Virus record (IMG/VR): IMGVR_UViG_3300029989_000043
Coordinates: 1-46,827 of that record
Strand: one strand, 5' to 3'
Source: a virus
Length of the DNA stretch: 46,827 nucleotides
Each line of letters opens with the position of its first letter. Position 1 is the stretch's first letter. Of this stretch, positions 1 to 7,135 are shown piece by piece. The translations under genes were made by a program, and so were the position numbers. Below the pieces are notes generated by a model that saw only the letters and a list, made by a program, of their open reading frames with translations, was not told the origin of the DNA and did no database searches.

Positions 1-146
1 CTTTGTCCTTCACAATGATCGAAGCCTCTGGCCGATAGTCAGCAGGGAAACGATTGCATATCTGTAGCCGGTACGCTTGTGCGTTAAATTCCTTGCCACC
101 CCATATCCCAGACATGCCCTGCGACTCCCACCATGCAAGGGAAAGC
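1..146. repeat. Terminal direct repeat, left copy
   Basis: These 146 bases recur at 46682-46827 with one difference (g at 47, a at 46728). In the terS reading frame this changes TTC to TTT, both Phe. The repeat makes the window a closed unit of about 46,681 bp, from circular assembly overlap or a real terminal redundancy. Confidence 0.95.
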
Positions 147-433
147 TCGCGTGCGCGTTGCATGGCGTCTGAAAATTCAGTATGTTCCTTGCACCATTCG
201 TCTAATGTTGACCGAACAACATCGAGTTCAGCCGCCATCATAGCCTTGCTGAACCCTTTTTTCCCACACTCGACAACGACTTCACAGAATGGTTCACGGT
301 ATACGGTAGGACGACCAACGGGATTATTGGTTACTTCGGTAGGTTCTTCACCTGCTTTGACTCGTTCCCACCCAGGGAGAGAGCAGTTTACGGGTTTATT
401 GGTAGGTTCTTTCTTTTTTTCGCCCTTTTTCAT
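1..433 (-). CDS. terS: Terminase small subunit (5' part; continues at the right end)
   Basis: The reading frame starts at ATG 433 and runs off the left edge. Joined across the terminal repeat it continues to a TGA at 46620-46622, giving about 164 residues, normal for a small terminase. The N-terminus is lysine-rich (MKKGEKKKEP). It is followed by a GRPTVYREPF-type segment and a helix-turn-helix-like stretch (AMMAAELDVVRSTLDEWCKE), as in DNA-binding small terminases that recognise the packaging site. The stop overlaps the TerL start by four bases, so the two subunits are translationally coupled. The ribosome binding site upstream is weak. The assignment rests on the HTH pattern and on position directly before TerL. 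Confidence 0.8.
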   Translation of the reverse strand, partial: MKKGEKKKEPTNKPVNCSLPGWERVKAGEEPTEVTNNPVGRPTVYREPFCEVVVECGKKGFSKAMMAAELDVVRSTLDEWCKEHTEFSDAMQRARELSLAWWESQGMSGIWGGKEFNAQAYRLQICNRFPADYRPEASIIVKDK

Positions 434-533
434 AGGTTATCCACAGGTAAAAAGGTATTTATTCGGTTTGTTGCATATTATTGTAATCATAACCATAAAA
501 TGCCATGTTTATTGGGCGTGGATAAAAAAGTTA

Positions 534-710
534 TCAACAGCCTCTACACAAATCGCTTTGCCAGATATCTGGTATAATTTTATAGGGGCACGCGTCCAGT
601 AACACGTCATATTTCCAGAATAACCCATCGTGAGGATGTATACCCACAACGACAGCGGGGAGCCCTTGATAAATCACTTTGTCTTCCGGCCCAAATCTAT
701 ACTTTTCCAT
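534..710 (-). CDS. Small hypothetical protein, 58 aa
   Basis: An ATG-to-TGA frame of 58 codons lies between the intergenic region and terS. The protein begins MEKYRFGPEDKVIYQG and has mixed beta-like composition with three cysteines, two of them in a C-terminal CRGC. It has no long low-complexity stretch and its composition resembles the neighbouring minus-strand genes. The start lacks a strong Shine-Dalgarno (only an A/G-rich tract), which lowers confidence. It could be the first gene of the terminase/late transcription unit. I do not recognise the family. Confidence 0.55.
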   Translation of the reverse strand: MEKYRFGPEDKVIYQGLPAVVVGIHPHDGLFWKYDVLLDACPYKIIPDIWQSDLCRGC

Positions 711-775
711 TTCAGGTTTTTCTTTCTATGCGGTTCTGTTGTTTTGCCCCTAGTCCATGGACACAGGACAACCCC

Positions 776-804
776 TTTACAATAAATTCAAAAGTCAATA
801 TGTT
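776..804 (+). promoter_or_regulatory. Possible sigma70-like promoter
   Basis: TTTACA at 776-781 and TATGTT at 799-804 are separated by 17 bases. Initiation near 811 would transcribe the palindrome and the nested structure just downstream. The -10 is weak (4/6). Confidence 0.3.
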
Positions 805-827
805 TTTTGTCTCTTCATACCAGTTAA

Positions 828-853
828 GGGCAGCTAGCACGTGCTAGCTGCCC
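828..853. repeat. 26-bp perfect palindrome
   Basis: The left arm GGGCAGCTAGCAC is followed directly by its exact reverse complement GTGCTAGCTGCCC, with no spacer. The centre is CACGTG. No T-run follows on either side, so it is not a standard terminator. It could be a site for a dimeric binding protein or a cruciform-forming element. Confidence 0.9.
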
Positions 854-869
854 ACCTATTTTGAGCTTG

Positions 870-938
870 ACCGGGTTCTGTGCTATCCAGGCCCATTCGC
901 TACGTACTGAGCGGCGGCGGGATAGTTGTGGACCCGGT
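870..938. other. Nested stem structure, possible structured RNA or DNA element
   Basis: ACCGGGT (870-876) pairs with ACCCGGT (932-938), and CTATCC (883-888) pairs with GGATAG (920-925). The two stems are separated by a symmetric 6/6 internal loop. A shorter CGCT/AGCG pair (898-901/910-913) lies inside. It is not a tRNA: there is no cloverleaf and no T-loop consensus. Confidence 0.4.
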
Positions 939-1017
939 AGAGGCCCGGCTGATTATAGTTTACCTTACCACATTGTAATGGTGTTTGCAACTATTTTTAC
1001 TTGGTTAATTATTTTTG

Positions 1018-1046
1018 TTGACTTATATAATTGATGGCGGTATTAT
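1018..1046 (+). promoter_or_regulatory. Sigma70-like promoter for the rightward early operon
   Basis: TTGACT (1018-1023), 17 bases, then TATTAT (1041-1046); each hexamer matches consensus at five of six positions. Transcription would start near 1053, just ahead of the AAGGAGG at 1070-1076 that serves the first gene. Confidence 0.7.
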
Positions 1047-1082
1047 TAAGTTAACGATGGGGAACGAAACAAGGAGGATATC

Positions 1083-1274
1083 ATGAAACTTACAAACGAC
1101 GAACAACGCGGATACAACGACAGGCTGGCAGGCTTCTATGACAAATGGTTTAGGTACAACAGACAAGACGACGGAGCTGCTTATAACAGAGGTTGTGCCC
1201 GTGCTGTAGATAGTGGCAAATGCAAAGATTATTTCACCTTGATAGAATGTAATAACAGCGTCCTCAGGTCTTAA
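1083..1274 (+). CDS. Small early protein, 63 aa
   Basis: The ATG follows AAGGAGG by six bases, an excellent ribosome binding site. The product (starts MKLTNDEQRGYNDR) is polar, with a pattern of Arg/Asp/Tyr residues and a C-terminal CKDYFTLIEC segment with paired cysteines. It is first in a four-gene rightward operon behind the promoter at 1018 and ahead of the terminator at 1974. No family recognised. Phages often put host-takeover proteins in such positions, but nothing here shows that. Confidence 0.7.
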   Translation: MKLTNDEQRGYNDRLAGFYDKWFRYNRQDDGAAYNRGCARAVDSGKCKDYFTLIECNNSVLRS

Positions 1275-1320
1275 CAACAGCCGCCCCGCCCGTGGCATAG
1301 TAACGGGCAGAAAGGTGTTT

Positions 1321-1521
1321 ATGTATAAAAAAGTTGAGCATAAAAAGAAAACAGGCCCGAAGCCATCCGAACGCTCTAAACGACGAATGTATTATATCAG
1401 AGTCAGCGAAGATTTTCACGCTAATTTGCTGGAATTAAACAAAGATTTTGTCAGGACGGTACTCGAAACATATGCCACCAAAGAAAATAATGCAGCCTAC
1501 CAAATAAAAATATTGACATAG
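1321..1521 (+). CDS. Small basic protein, possibly ribbon-helix-helix, 66 aa
   Basis: ATG 1321 is preferred over an in-frame GTG at 1315 because AAAGGTG lies at suitable distance. The N-terminal third is strongly basic (MYKKVEHKKKTGPKPSERSK). It is followed by a short strand (MYYIRVSEDF) and two helices (HANLLELNKDFVRTVLETYA), the order expected for an Arc/MetJ-type DNA-binding domain. A regulator of the early region is a reasonable inference. It ends in TAG, which shows amber is used as a normal stop in this genome. Confidence 0.65.
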   Translation: MYKKVEHKKKTGPKPSERSKRRMYYIRVSEDFHANLLELNKDFVRTVLETYATKENNAAYQIKILT

Positions 1522-1577
1522 ATAATTATCGGTGGTAAAGTCTAATTACAATGAAGGACAAACAAGGAGGCCACACC

Positions 1578-1742
1578 ATGAAACGTATAGAAAAAGCGGA
1601 CAGTAAACATTTATATGAGGTGGAAACGTCTGTAAGCGGGTATGTGGGCAAAATTGAGGTAGAAGCCGACACACGGGCAGAAGCCAATACGACAGCGGTG
1701 GCTTATGGATATGTTGTAAGATCAATTAATATGGTTGGCTAA
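1578..1742 (+). CDS. Small hypothetical protein, 54 aa
   Basis: The start at 1578 is chosen because AAGGAGG (1564-1570) sits seven bases upstream; an earlier in-frame ATG at 1551 has no comparable site. The product (MKRIEKADSKHLYEVETS) looks like a single small alpha/beta fold with alternating hydrophobic strands and a helix rich in Ala (EADTRAEANTTAVAYGY). Third gene of the rightward early operon. No family recognised. Confidence 0.65.
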   Translation: MKRIEKADSKHLYEVETSVSGYVGKIEVEADTRAEANTTAVAYGYVVRSINMVG

Positions 1743-1781
1743 CAGCCGGTACCCCGGCAATCTAATGGAGGTGGAAAAACA

Positions 1782-1907
1782 ATGAAAAAACTCACTCGCA
1801 ACCAATTGGCCAACAAAATAAACCTGCTGGTGACTAGCCGCCGTAAACCCATGCCGTGCCCTGTTTGCGGCAATGACCGTTGCTCAATTTTGGCACACCA
1901 CGGCTAA
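1782..1907 (+). CDS. Zinc-finger-like microprotein, 41 aa
   Basis: ATG follows GGAGG by about seven bases. The 41-residue product is basic at the N-terminus (MKKLTRNQLANK) and ends with CPVCGNDRCSILAHHG. The CPVC pair followed by Cys and two His could form a treble-clef-like metal site. It is the last gene before the bidirectional terminator at 1974. A nucleic-acid-binding role is inference from composition alone. Confidence 0.6.
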   Translation: MKKLTRNQLANKINLLVTSRRKPMPCPVCGNDRCSILAHHG

Positions 1908-1973
1908 CCCAACACCGGGCACGGTGCCCCACTATAAGGAGGGACTAATAACCCAACCACATATAACGAACAA

Positions 1974-2002
1974 AAAGGGGCTTTGCGGCCCCTTTCCTTT
2001 TT
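1974..2002 (+). terminator. Intrinsic terminator, probably bidirectional
   Basis: AAAGGGGC / GCCCCTTT stem with loop TTTGCG, followed by CCTTTTT on the plus strand. Read leftward the stem is followed by TTTTTG, so it can also end transcripts that pass the CysH-like gene. Confidence 0.85.
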
Positions 2003-2089
2003 AAGAATGGTATCAACCCCGTGTAGAGGCTAACAGGCCGCTTCTCTGCCCTATATTTGTTTAGCAGGGTGTTGGTATTTACAAAATAC

Positions 2090-2962
2090 TCACCATAGCC
2101 ACATCTGGCAGTCGGGCTGGTCCGTGTCGTTGACGTTTTCTTCTTCCATCCACCATGACCAGTATTCGTCTACTGACCCGTATTGCGTGTTGCTCCGAGG
2201 CAACCCGTCTTTACGGGGGATATCTCGCCATTTTACCAGCCAATCCAAAGCAGCTTTTTTCCACATTTTTTCGTAGCGCGGCCACCGGGCAAAATCTCGC
2301 TTTCTCCCCTTCGTTCCGCTCATGGGACACCCGATGCAACCTAAACGGTGATAGCCCTCATCGTAGAGACTGCAATACGTCATGCTGTTCCCGTAGATAA
2401 ATTGCCACACATCATCGTCAGTCCAGTACAATATCGGAGACATTATTGGAGCCTTTTGTCCCGGTATTATTCTGGTTGGTTGCCAAAGCCCTTTCCTTCT
2501 CGCCGACTCTGCGGCTCTTACTCCAACGGCTTTGAATAGACCATTACCGCCCTGCTCCTTGTAAATCGAACAGCACCACCGCATAACTCTAGTCGGCAAC
2601 CCCTGATAATTATCAACCATGTGCCGCAATATATGTTTTTTAGGATTGTGCCAGATCACTTGCGGATACTCCTGTTTGATAAACCACACTAGTTCGGGCG
2701 GGTCGATGGTGACATTGGAGTAATTGAGCGTGTACTGCACTCCCGCCAGCCCAAACAGCTTCGCCATGACAATAGAGTCCTTTCCACCACTGAAGCAGAC
2801 ATAGTACCCATCCGGCGACAGTGCCAGCGCCTGTTTCTCAAACGTGCGGATAAGGTCAATTGCCATTTCAATTTTATCTTGCAATGGGGCACGCAGGGCG
2901 GCCTGGTACATGGCCTCCGTGTCGTCGTTCCCGTATAGGTCAACTATTTTATTTTCAACCAT
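2090..2962 (-). CDS. PAPS reductase / CysH-like protein with four cysteines
   Basis: The 290-residue protein has the N-type pyrophosphatase loop SGGKDS at about 58-63, which binds adenylyl nucleotides. It also has a GVRAAESARR-type substrate segment near 148-157 and two cysteine pairs, RWCC (130,131) and CIGC (209,212), of the kind that holds a 4Fe-4S cluster in APS-reductase-like and DndC-like enzymes. ATG 2962 is chosen because GGGAGG precedes it; a longer upstream frame lacks this. It overlaps the preceding 71-aa gene by eight bases. Many phages carry this family without an assimilatory sulfur pathway, and a role in DNA or RNA sulfur chemistry is only an inference. Its neighbour is a helicase-methyltransferase fusion. 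Confidence 0.85.
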   Translation of the reverse strand: MVENKIVDLYGNDDTEAMYQAALRAPLQDKIEMAIDLIRTFEKQALALSPDGYYVCFSGGKDSIVMAKLFGLAGVQYTLNYSNVTIDPPELVWFIKQEYPQVIWHNPKKHILRHMVDNYQGLPTRVMRWCCSIYKEQGGNGLFKAVGVRAAESARRKGLWQPTRIIPGQKAPIMSPILYWTDDDVWQFIYGNSMTYCSLYDEGYHRLGCIGCPMSGTKGRKRDFARWPRYEKMWKKAALDWLVKWRDIPRKDGLPRSNTQYGSVDEYWSWWMEEENVNDTDQPDCQMWLW

Positions 2963-3170
2963 GCCGCCCTCCCACCATTTTGACATCTTTCTTTTTGGCG
3001 CTGTAATCGTCAAATAGTTTTAGCGAATTGACCAAATAACTACCATCTTCTAACTTCACGATCTGCGGCACACGGTCGTTTGACATGAGGTTTTTTACGT
3101 GGTTAGCACCCGTCCAAACTGGCACGTCCCAGTCTTTCCATTGGCCGTTGTGGTAGTATTTGCCGGTCAT
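2955..3170 (-). CDS. Small hypothetical protein, 71 aa
   Basis: The product begins MTGKYYHNGQWKDWDVPVW and is rich in aromatic and charged residues, with a predicted mixed fold and no membrane segment. Its ATG overlaps the stop of the 55-aa gene by four bases and its end overlaps the CysH-like start, so the three are one translationally coupled unit. No family recognised. The tight coupling suggests expression together with the PAPS-reductase-like protein, but gives no function. Confidence 0.65.
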   Translation of the reverse strand: MTGKYYHNGQWKDWDVPVWTGANHVKNLMSNDRVPQIVKLEDGSYLVNSLKLFDDYSAKKKDVKMVGGRHG

Positions 3171-3334
3171 ATCTTAGACCACTGATTTTTGAGATAGAAG
3201 GTGCCAGATTCAGGCAGCCATAATTCCCCGTTGTTAAGCTCTCTGCCTTTTACGATAAAAGGTTTTTTGCCCTGCATCGTGACTCGTGCTGTGACAGCCA
3301 CCGATTTCCGCATTAACATCTGCGCTCTATCCAT
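3167..3334 (-). CDS. Small basic protein, 55 aa
   Basis: Found by reading the gap between the large fusion gene and the 71-aa gene. ATG 3334 follows AAGGAGGGGGT, a strong site. The product (MDRAQMLMRKSVAVTAR) is basic and short, with a beta-rich middle (ELNNGELWLPESGTFYLK). It ends TGA overlapping the next ATG. It is the first gene of the CysH-like unit. Function unknown. Confidence 0.65.
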   Translation of the reverse strand: MDRAQMLMRKSVAVTARVTMQGKKPFIVKGRELNNGELWLPESGTFYLKNQWSKI

Positions 3335-3391
3335 ACCCCCTCCTTAGTTTAGTTGTTTGACTGCCTCGATAAATAATAGACCATGACGCGT

Positions 3392-5692
3392 TTATTTTAT
3401 GCCTAAAGAAAGTTGTTTTGCAGTGGTAGAATCTGCCTCTTTACAATTGTTCACGGCTTGTTTCCAATAAGCCGTTTTAAGTTCAATACCAAAAGATTTC
3501 CGGCCCATTTGTAGGGGTACAACTAGCTCAGTACCAATCCCCGCAAAGGGAGTAAAAACAGTATCGCCGGGATTCGTCCAGAGGTCAACTGCCCTTTCAA
3601 CTACTTGAATTTGCAGTGGGCAAATATGGCGCTCATCCGCATCTTCACGGACGCTAAATCTCTGTAAAGTATCGGATGGGTTTATGTCCTGGCTAACATG
3701 CAAAAAACCATCTCCATAATCCGCTGGTTGGATGTTTTCCGCCCCATTAAATGCACTGACTTTCTTTTCTTCCTGCCCGATAACTGCCCATACCGGAGAC
3801 GCATATCGCTGCCATACCGCAACGGGGAACGTATCGTTTGTGTGAGTAACAGGCTCGGTGTTGTCCCCTGGTTTTCGCATAACAACCAGATAATCAGGAA
3901 TGCCCTGGCGGTTCATGCACGAATCTTTTTTGATCTGTTTATGGAGAAGACCAAGCGCCTTAGTCCTTTGCATGGCAGTTACAGGATCTTTCCAAATGCA
4001 AACCTCTGAATGGAATATCCACCCATTATCTGTAAATACTCGTATCAGTTCCCCCCTGAAATCTCTGATCCCGATCACCCCATCGCGTTCCTTGCTCGTT
4101 GGCAGATTCATACAATGAAAAGCCAATAAACGACCGGGCTTGGTAATGCGGTAGAGTTCAGGGACGAGAAACCGGAAATGGTCTGCAAACTCCTTATCGT
4201 TCTTTACGTTACCCATGTCTCGATCACTGTTTGAGTAGGTATAAAGCGACGCAAACGGCGGGGAAAATATTGAGAAATGCATAGAGTTATCGGGAATCCG
4301 TTTAATGATCTCGCACGAATCCCCATTCCAAAGAGTATAATTTTCCGTCTCTACTGATTCTTCAACGTAAACCGACTTGTCTGCCGACGCCCCACGGATA
4401 TTCTTAGTCTCAATTGACTTCATGTTTTCAACCATATTTTCTGCCATTGACATAGCATCCGCCTCTTTTCTTTCAATATTTCTGACAACCGCGCCCTCTG
4501 TTTCAGCAGTGATTACGTGAACTTTTACCGCCTCTTTTTGCCCGAACCTCCAACACCGACGTACTGCCTGGTAGAACTGTTCATAAGAATCAGACAACCC
4601 GACAAAAGCCATGTTGTGGCAGTTTTGAAGATTTAACCCGTAGCCAAACATACTCGCTTTACTAACTAACCGGGATATGGTCCCATCCTGGAATCCGATC
4701 ACTGACTTTTCTTTGTGTTCGATGGAGTCTGCCCCCTTGACTTCAACAGCCCCATCAATAGCCGCTTTAAGTTGAGCACTCTCTTCATTGAGATTACACC
4801 ATATTAACCACTGCTCGTCTGGTTTCTCTGCCACTATCCGTGCGCACTCTGCTACCCTATCCACAATAGTGGATTTGCGCTCATGCTGTCGTTCTTGGAG
4901 AGTGAGCGCTTCAACTGGGAAAAGAAACCCATCCGGAGCTTGATCGACTTTGACTGTATGCTGTTCAATGGTCATTTCAGGAAGAGTGAATAACCCATCG
5001 TCATATCCCAAATCAGATGGCTTGCGGATGTTAACAGCCCATGAACATATCCACCGCCAAAAGTCGTTTTTTGCATGGCCTTTCAACCGCCACTTGGCGG
5101 TATCCCCTCCGTCGTGGACAAAAAACATGGCAAGCATTTCAGTACGGGACATAACACCCAAAAACTCAGAATGGTTGCCAAGTTCCATATAATCGTTCGG
5201 GGCGGGTGTAGCGGTACATGCCAAACGAAAAGGGGTGTTTTGGAATGAATCAACAATCTGATTGCGGAACTTGCCCGAATAAGATTTTAGGATAGAACTT
5301 TCATCCAAGACAATCCCTGTAAAATAAGATGGATCAAAATGGTCAAGCATCTCGTAGTTAGTGATGGATATACCTGGTTTAACCTGATCTTGGTCACGGC
5401 AATATTTTATTTCAATATCAAGATTGTTTTTTGCCAACATTACAGTTTGAGGGGCCACAGCAAGTGGTGCCAGTATTAAAACGTTACCGGGTACATGTTT
5501 TGCCCACTCTGATTGCATTCCTGTTTTATAAAGACCGCAATCGGCAAATATCGCCGCCCGACCGCGTTTTAATGCCCATCGCGTAATATCTCTCTGGAAA
5601 TCGTAGAGAGATTTATTTAATTCAGGTATTACTGTTAGCCCTGTTGGGATATCCACAACAGCTTTATTTTTTAGAAATTCATAGTATTCCAT
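3392..5692 (-). CDS. SNF2-type helicase fused to a beta-class DNA methyltransferase
   Basis: One 766-residue protein with two enzymes. Residues 1 to about 440 form a superfamily-2 helicase: a motif I-like DCGLYKT (51-57), LDES (129-132), TATP (160-163) and a motif VI segment AVRRCWRFGQ. The C-terminal 300 residues form an N4-cytosine/N6-adenine methyltransferase with catalytic SPPF before the SAM-binding FTPFAGIGTE, the IV-before-I order of the beta class. ATG 5692 is preferred to the in-frame TTG upstream. Motif I has Tyr where Gly is normal before KT. Phage helicase-methylase fusions are known; they may protect phage DNA from restriction. Target sequence cannot be read from the protein. Confidence 0.88.
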   Translation of the reverse strand: MEYYEFLKNKAVVDIPTGLTVIPELNKSLYDFQRDITRWALKRGRAAIFADCGLYKTGMQSEWAKHVPGNVLILAPLAVAPQTVMLAKNNLDIEIKYCRDQDQVKPGISITNYEMLDHFDPSYFTGIVLDESSILKSYSGKFRNQIVDSFQNTPFRLACTATPAPNDYMELGNHSEFLGVMSRTEMLAMFFVHDGGDTAKWRLKGHAKNDFWRWICSWAVNIRKPSDLGYDDGLFTLPEMTIEQHTVKVDQAPDGFLFPVEALTLQERQHERKSTIVDRVAECARIVAEKPDEQWLIWCNLNEESAQLKAAIDGAVEVKGADSIEHKEKSVIGFQDGTISRLVSKASMFGYGLNLQNCHNMAFVGLSDSYEQFYQAVRRCWRFGQKEAVKVHVITAETEGAVVRNIERKEADAMSMAENMVENMKSIETKNIRGASADKSVYVEESVETENYTLWNGDSCEIIKRIPDNSMHFSIFSPPFASLYTYSNSDRDMGNVKNDKEFADHFRFLVPELYRITKPGRLLAFHCMNLPTSKERDGVIGIRDFRGELIRVFTDNGWIFHSEVCIWKDPVTAMQRTKALGLLHKQIKKDSCMNRQGIPDYLVVMRKPGDNTEPVTHTNDTFPVAVWQRYASPVWAVIGQEEKKVSAFNGAENIQPADYGDGFLHVSQDINPSDTLQRFSVREDADERHICPLQIQVVERAVDLWTNPGDTVFTPFAGIGTELVVPLQMGRKSFGIELKTAYWKQAVNNCKEADSTTAKQLSLGIK

Positions 5693-5721
5693 AAATGTCA
5701 ACCCCCCGTTTGTTTAACTGC

Positions 5722-6234
5722 CTATAACGGTAAATCTGATGTTGATTGTTCTTGGAAATGTGCAGGGTTCCCCTGAATTTTGCGTATTTCATTCATCTGG
5801 CAATCACCCCACCCTAAACCAGGATAAGTTTTGTCCATTATCCCTAAACCTTCTACCAGTTTGTCCCGACCCACGCTGTAGTCAACGGTCATGGCAATAA
5901 TAGCCCAAGCCCGTTTGACGTATTGATCGTGATTGCCTCCGAATTGTTGCTGAAACTCTCGGTCAACCACATGCCTGGGTTTAGGTTCGTCAGGAGAATT
6001 AGCAGAGTTCAACTTTTTCTGTTCCTCCTGAGCCATTGCCACAATACGGCTGAGAGGTGGGAAAGTAGCAGGGGAAATCTCCGCGTATACGCGCTTTGTA
6101 ATCTGCACCATCACTGAATCCTGAGTGTCTTTGAGGTCATCAGTGATAGCGTTGATGGCATCAATAGACCAAGCCCGGTTAAAATGAGTTTTCCCTATGT
6201 GATCAAGCCCCTCTTTTAGCGTGTTGTATTGCAT
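5722..6234 (-). CDS. Hypothetical replication-linked protein, 170 aa
   Basis: The gene overlaps the 3' end of the DUF4373 replisome organizer by 19 bases and lies just upstream of the helicase-methylase gene. The N-terminal half is helical (FNRAWSIDAINAITDDLKD) and contains PATFPPLSRIVAMAQEEQ, a pattern similar in feel to helicase-loader or loader-inhibitor proteins that follow replisome organizers. A second helical domain follows (DQYVKRAWAIIAMTVDY). I cannot confirm a family. The role as a helicase loader or partner is inferred only from gene order. Confidence 0.5.
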   Translation of the reverse strand: MQYNTLKEGLDHIGKTHFNRAWSIDAINAITDDLKDTQDSVMVQITKRVYAEISPATFPPLSRIVAMAQEEQKKLNSANSPDEPKPRHVVDREFQQQFGGNHDQYVKRAWAIIAMTVDYSVGRDKLVEGLGIMDKTYPGLGWGDCQMNEIRKIQGNPAHFQEQSTSDLPL

Positions 6235-7004
6235 TTTCGCTCCAGAGTATCTTTTTTAAGAAGGTCGAAATAGCTGCCCGGTTCATAATCCTTGGTAATG
6301 TCAAACTCACAGCTTTCAATTTTTTTCTTGCCGTTACCCATCAGCACCCCCTTGACGTAGGCAACGGAATTCTTCCCCTGCTCCGCCGAAATTCTGAATG
6401 CCTCGACAATCGCGTCTCGTGGGTAATGCTGGCATAGTTCGCTTGCCAGTTGGTTGCAGCCTGGGGGCATTGCGGTTTTGAAGTTGTCGGTGAAGAGGAA
6501 TCGGAAGTCATTGATCGTCATCATCGCCTTTTGCTCTAGTGGTGCTAGGTAAGAAGGTGATGATGTAGGTTTTTCTTTATCTACTTCTACTTCTGTATTC
6601 TCCATCTCCTTCTTGGGGCCGACACTCTCCTTTTTTTGTCCTGATTTTTTAGAGTATTCATCTCGGTATTTCAATATGTTAGGTATGGAGATAGTTAAAA
6701 CATCCTTCATAGATAAATCATAGATAGTCGATACATTAGGCGAACATTGTGCATAGATAAGCGATAGATTGCTCATACATTCGAACAAGATACGTGCTTT
6801 TTTGAGATGGTATACTCCGGTTAATCTCATCCAATATGACATGGGATAAGAGACGCTGCACTTGTCTCCGTCCTTGCCAATTTGGTTCGCAACCGCCTCG
6901 ACAATCAGCCACCAGAAACCATAACCCTCAGCCCCATGGGATGCCAACAACGCGGCTAATTTTTCGTCAATATGCGAATCGGTCAAATGCTTAAACCATT
7001 TCAA
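6216..7004 (-). CDS. DUF4373-type replisome organizer
   Basis: The N-terminus KWFKHLTDSHIDEKLAALLASH, ending in GAEGYGFWWLIVEAVA, is the typical opening of DUF4373 (Lin1244/Lin1753-type) winged-helix proteins that bind phage origins and begin replication. A charged linker (about 125-155) leads to a helical C-terminal domain (NDFRFLFTDNFKTAMP). The start is TTG at 7004: no ATG fits and the family begins at this Lys-Trp-Phe. GGCGG lies a few bases upstream. It follows the ParB-like gene and precedes the helicase region, consistent with a replication module. Its own gene or the 711-1017 region could contain the origin. Confidence 0.75.
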   Translation of the reverse strand: MKWFKHLTDSHIDEKLAALLASHGAEGYGFWWLIVEAVANQIGKDGDKCSVSYPMSYWMRLTGVYHLKKARILFECMSNLSLIYAQCSPNVSTIYDLSMKDVLTISIPNILKYRDEYSKKSGQKKESVGPKKEMENTEVEVDKEKPTSSPSYLAPLEQKAMMTINDFRFLFTDNFKTAMPPGCNQLASELCQHYPRDAIVEAFRISAEQGKNSVAYVKGVLMGNGKKKIESCEFDITKDYEPGSYFDLLKKDTLERKCNTTR

Positions 7005-7018
7005 ATTACACCGCCTTT

Positions 7019-7135
7019 TTAGGCCCGCAGTTCATCCAACAACTCAGAAGCCAGATCAATCGCTGCCTGCTGGACTTCATTACCCGACGCATGTACAATC
7101 AATGCAAGGGCTGTTTTCAGCCGCCTAGACAGTGT
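7019..7135 (-). other. Open stretch in frame after the ParB-like stop
   Basis: Directly after the TAA of the ParB-like gene the same frame stays open for 38 sense codons. The translation is plausible (ALIVHASGNEVQQAAIDLA then SELLDELRA, an amphipathic helix). There is no ATG in this frame. It could be a small gene with a non-ATG start, or a C-terminal part cut off by a stop mutation. Low certainty. Confidence 0.3.

Larger units (their letters stand above)
711..1017. other. Structured intergenic region without genes
   Basis: No convincing reading frame with a ribosome binding site is present on either strand. The stretch holds a possible plus-strand promoter (776-804), a 26-bp perfect palindrome (828-853) and a nested inverted-repeat structure (870-938). 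It separates the leftward terS end from the rightward early operon. That makes it a candidate for a replication origin, partition site or small RNA, none of which can be shown from the sequence. Confidence 0.6.

Noticed and set aside
437-539. DnaA-box-like TTATCCACA (437-445) and TTATCAACA (531-539)
   Set aside because: Only one perfect match and one near match, with no AT-rich array of boxes. Not enough to call an origin.
561-578. Palindrome CCAGATATCTGG followed by TGGTATAAT, resembling an operator with an extended -10 promoter
   Set aside because: It falls inside the 58-aa coding frame and no downstream plus-strand gene begins within 500 bp; probably coincidence.
54-602. Long plus-strand frame over the left end
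   Set aside because: It is the antisense shadow of terS and the 58-aa gene, with no ribosome binding site.
828-853. Protelomerase (telRL-type) site
   Set aside because: No protelomerase gene is visible and the palindrome is shorter than known hairpin telomere sites.
870-938. tRNA gene
   Set aside because: No acceptor/anticodon/T-arm organisation or conserved T-loop can be drawn.
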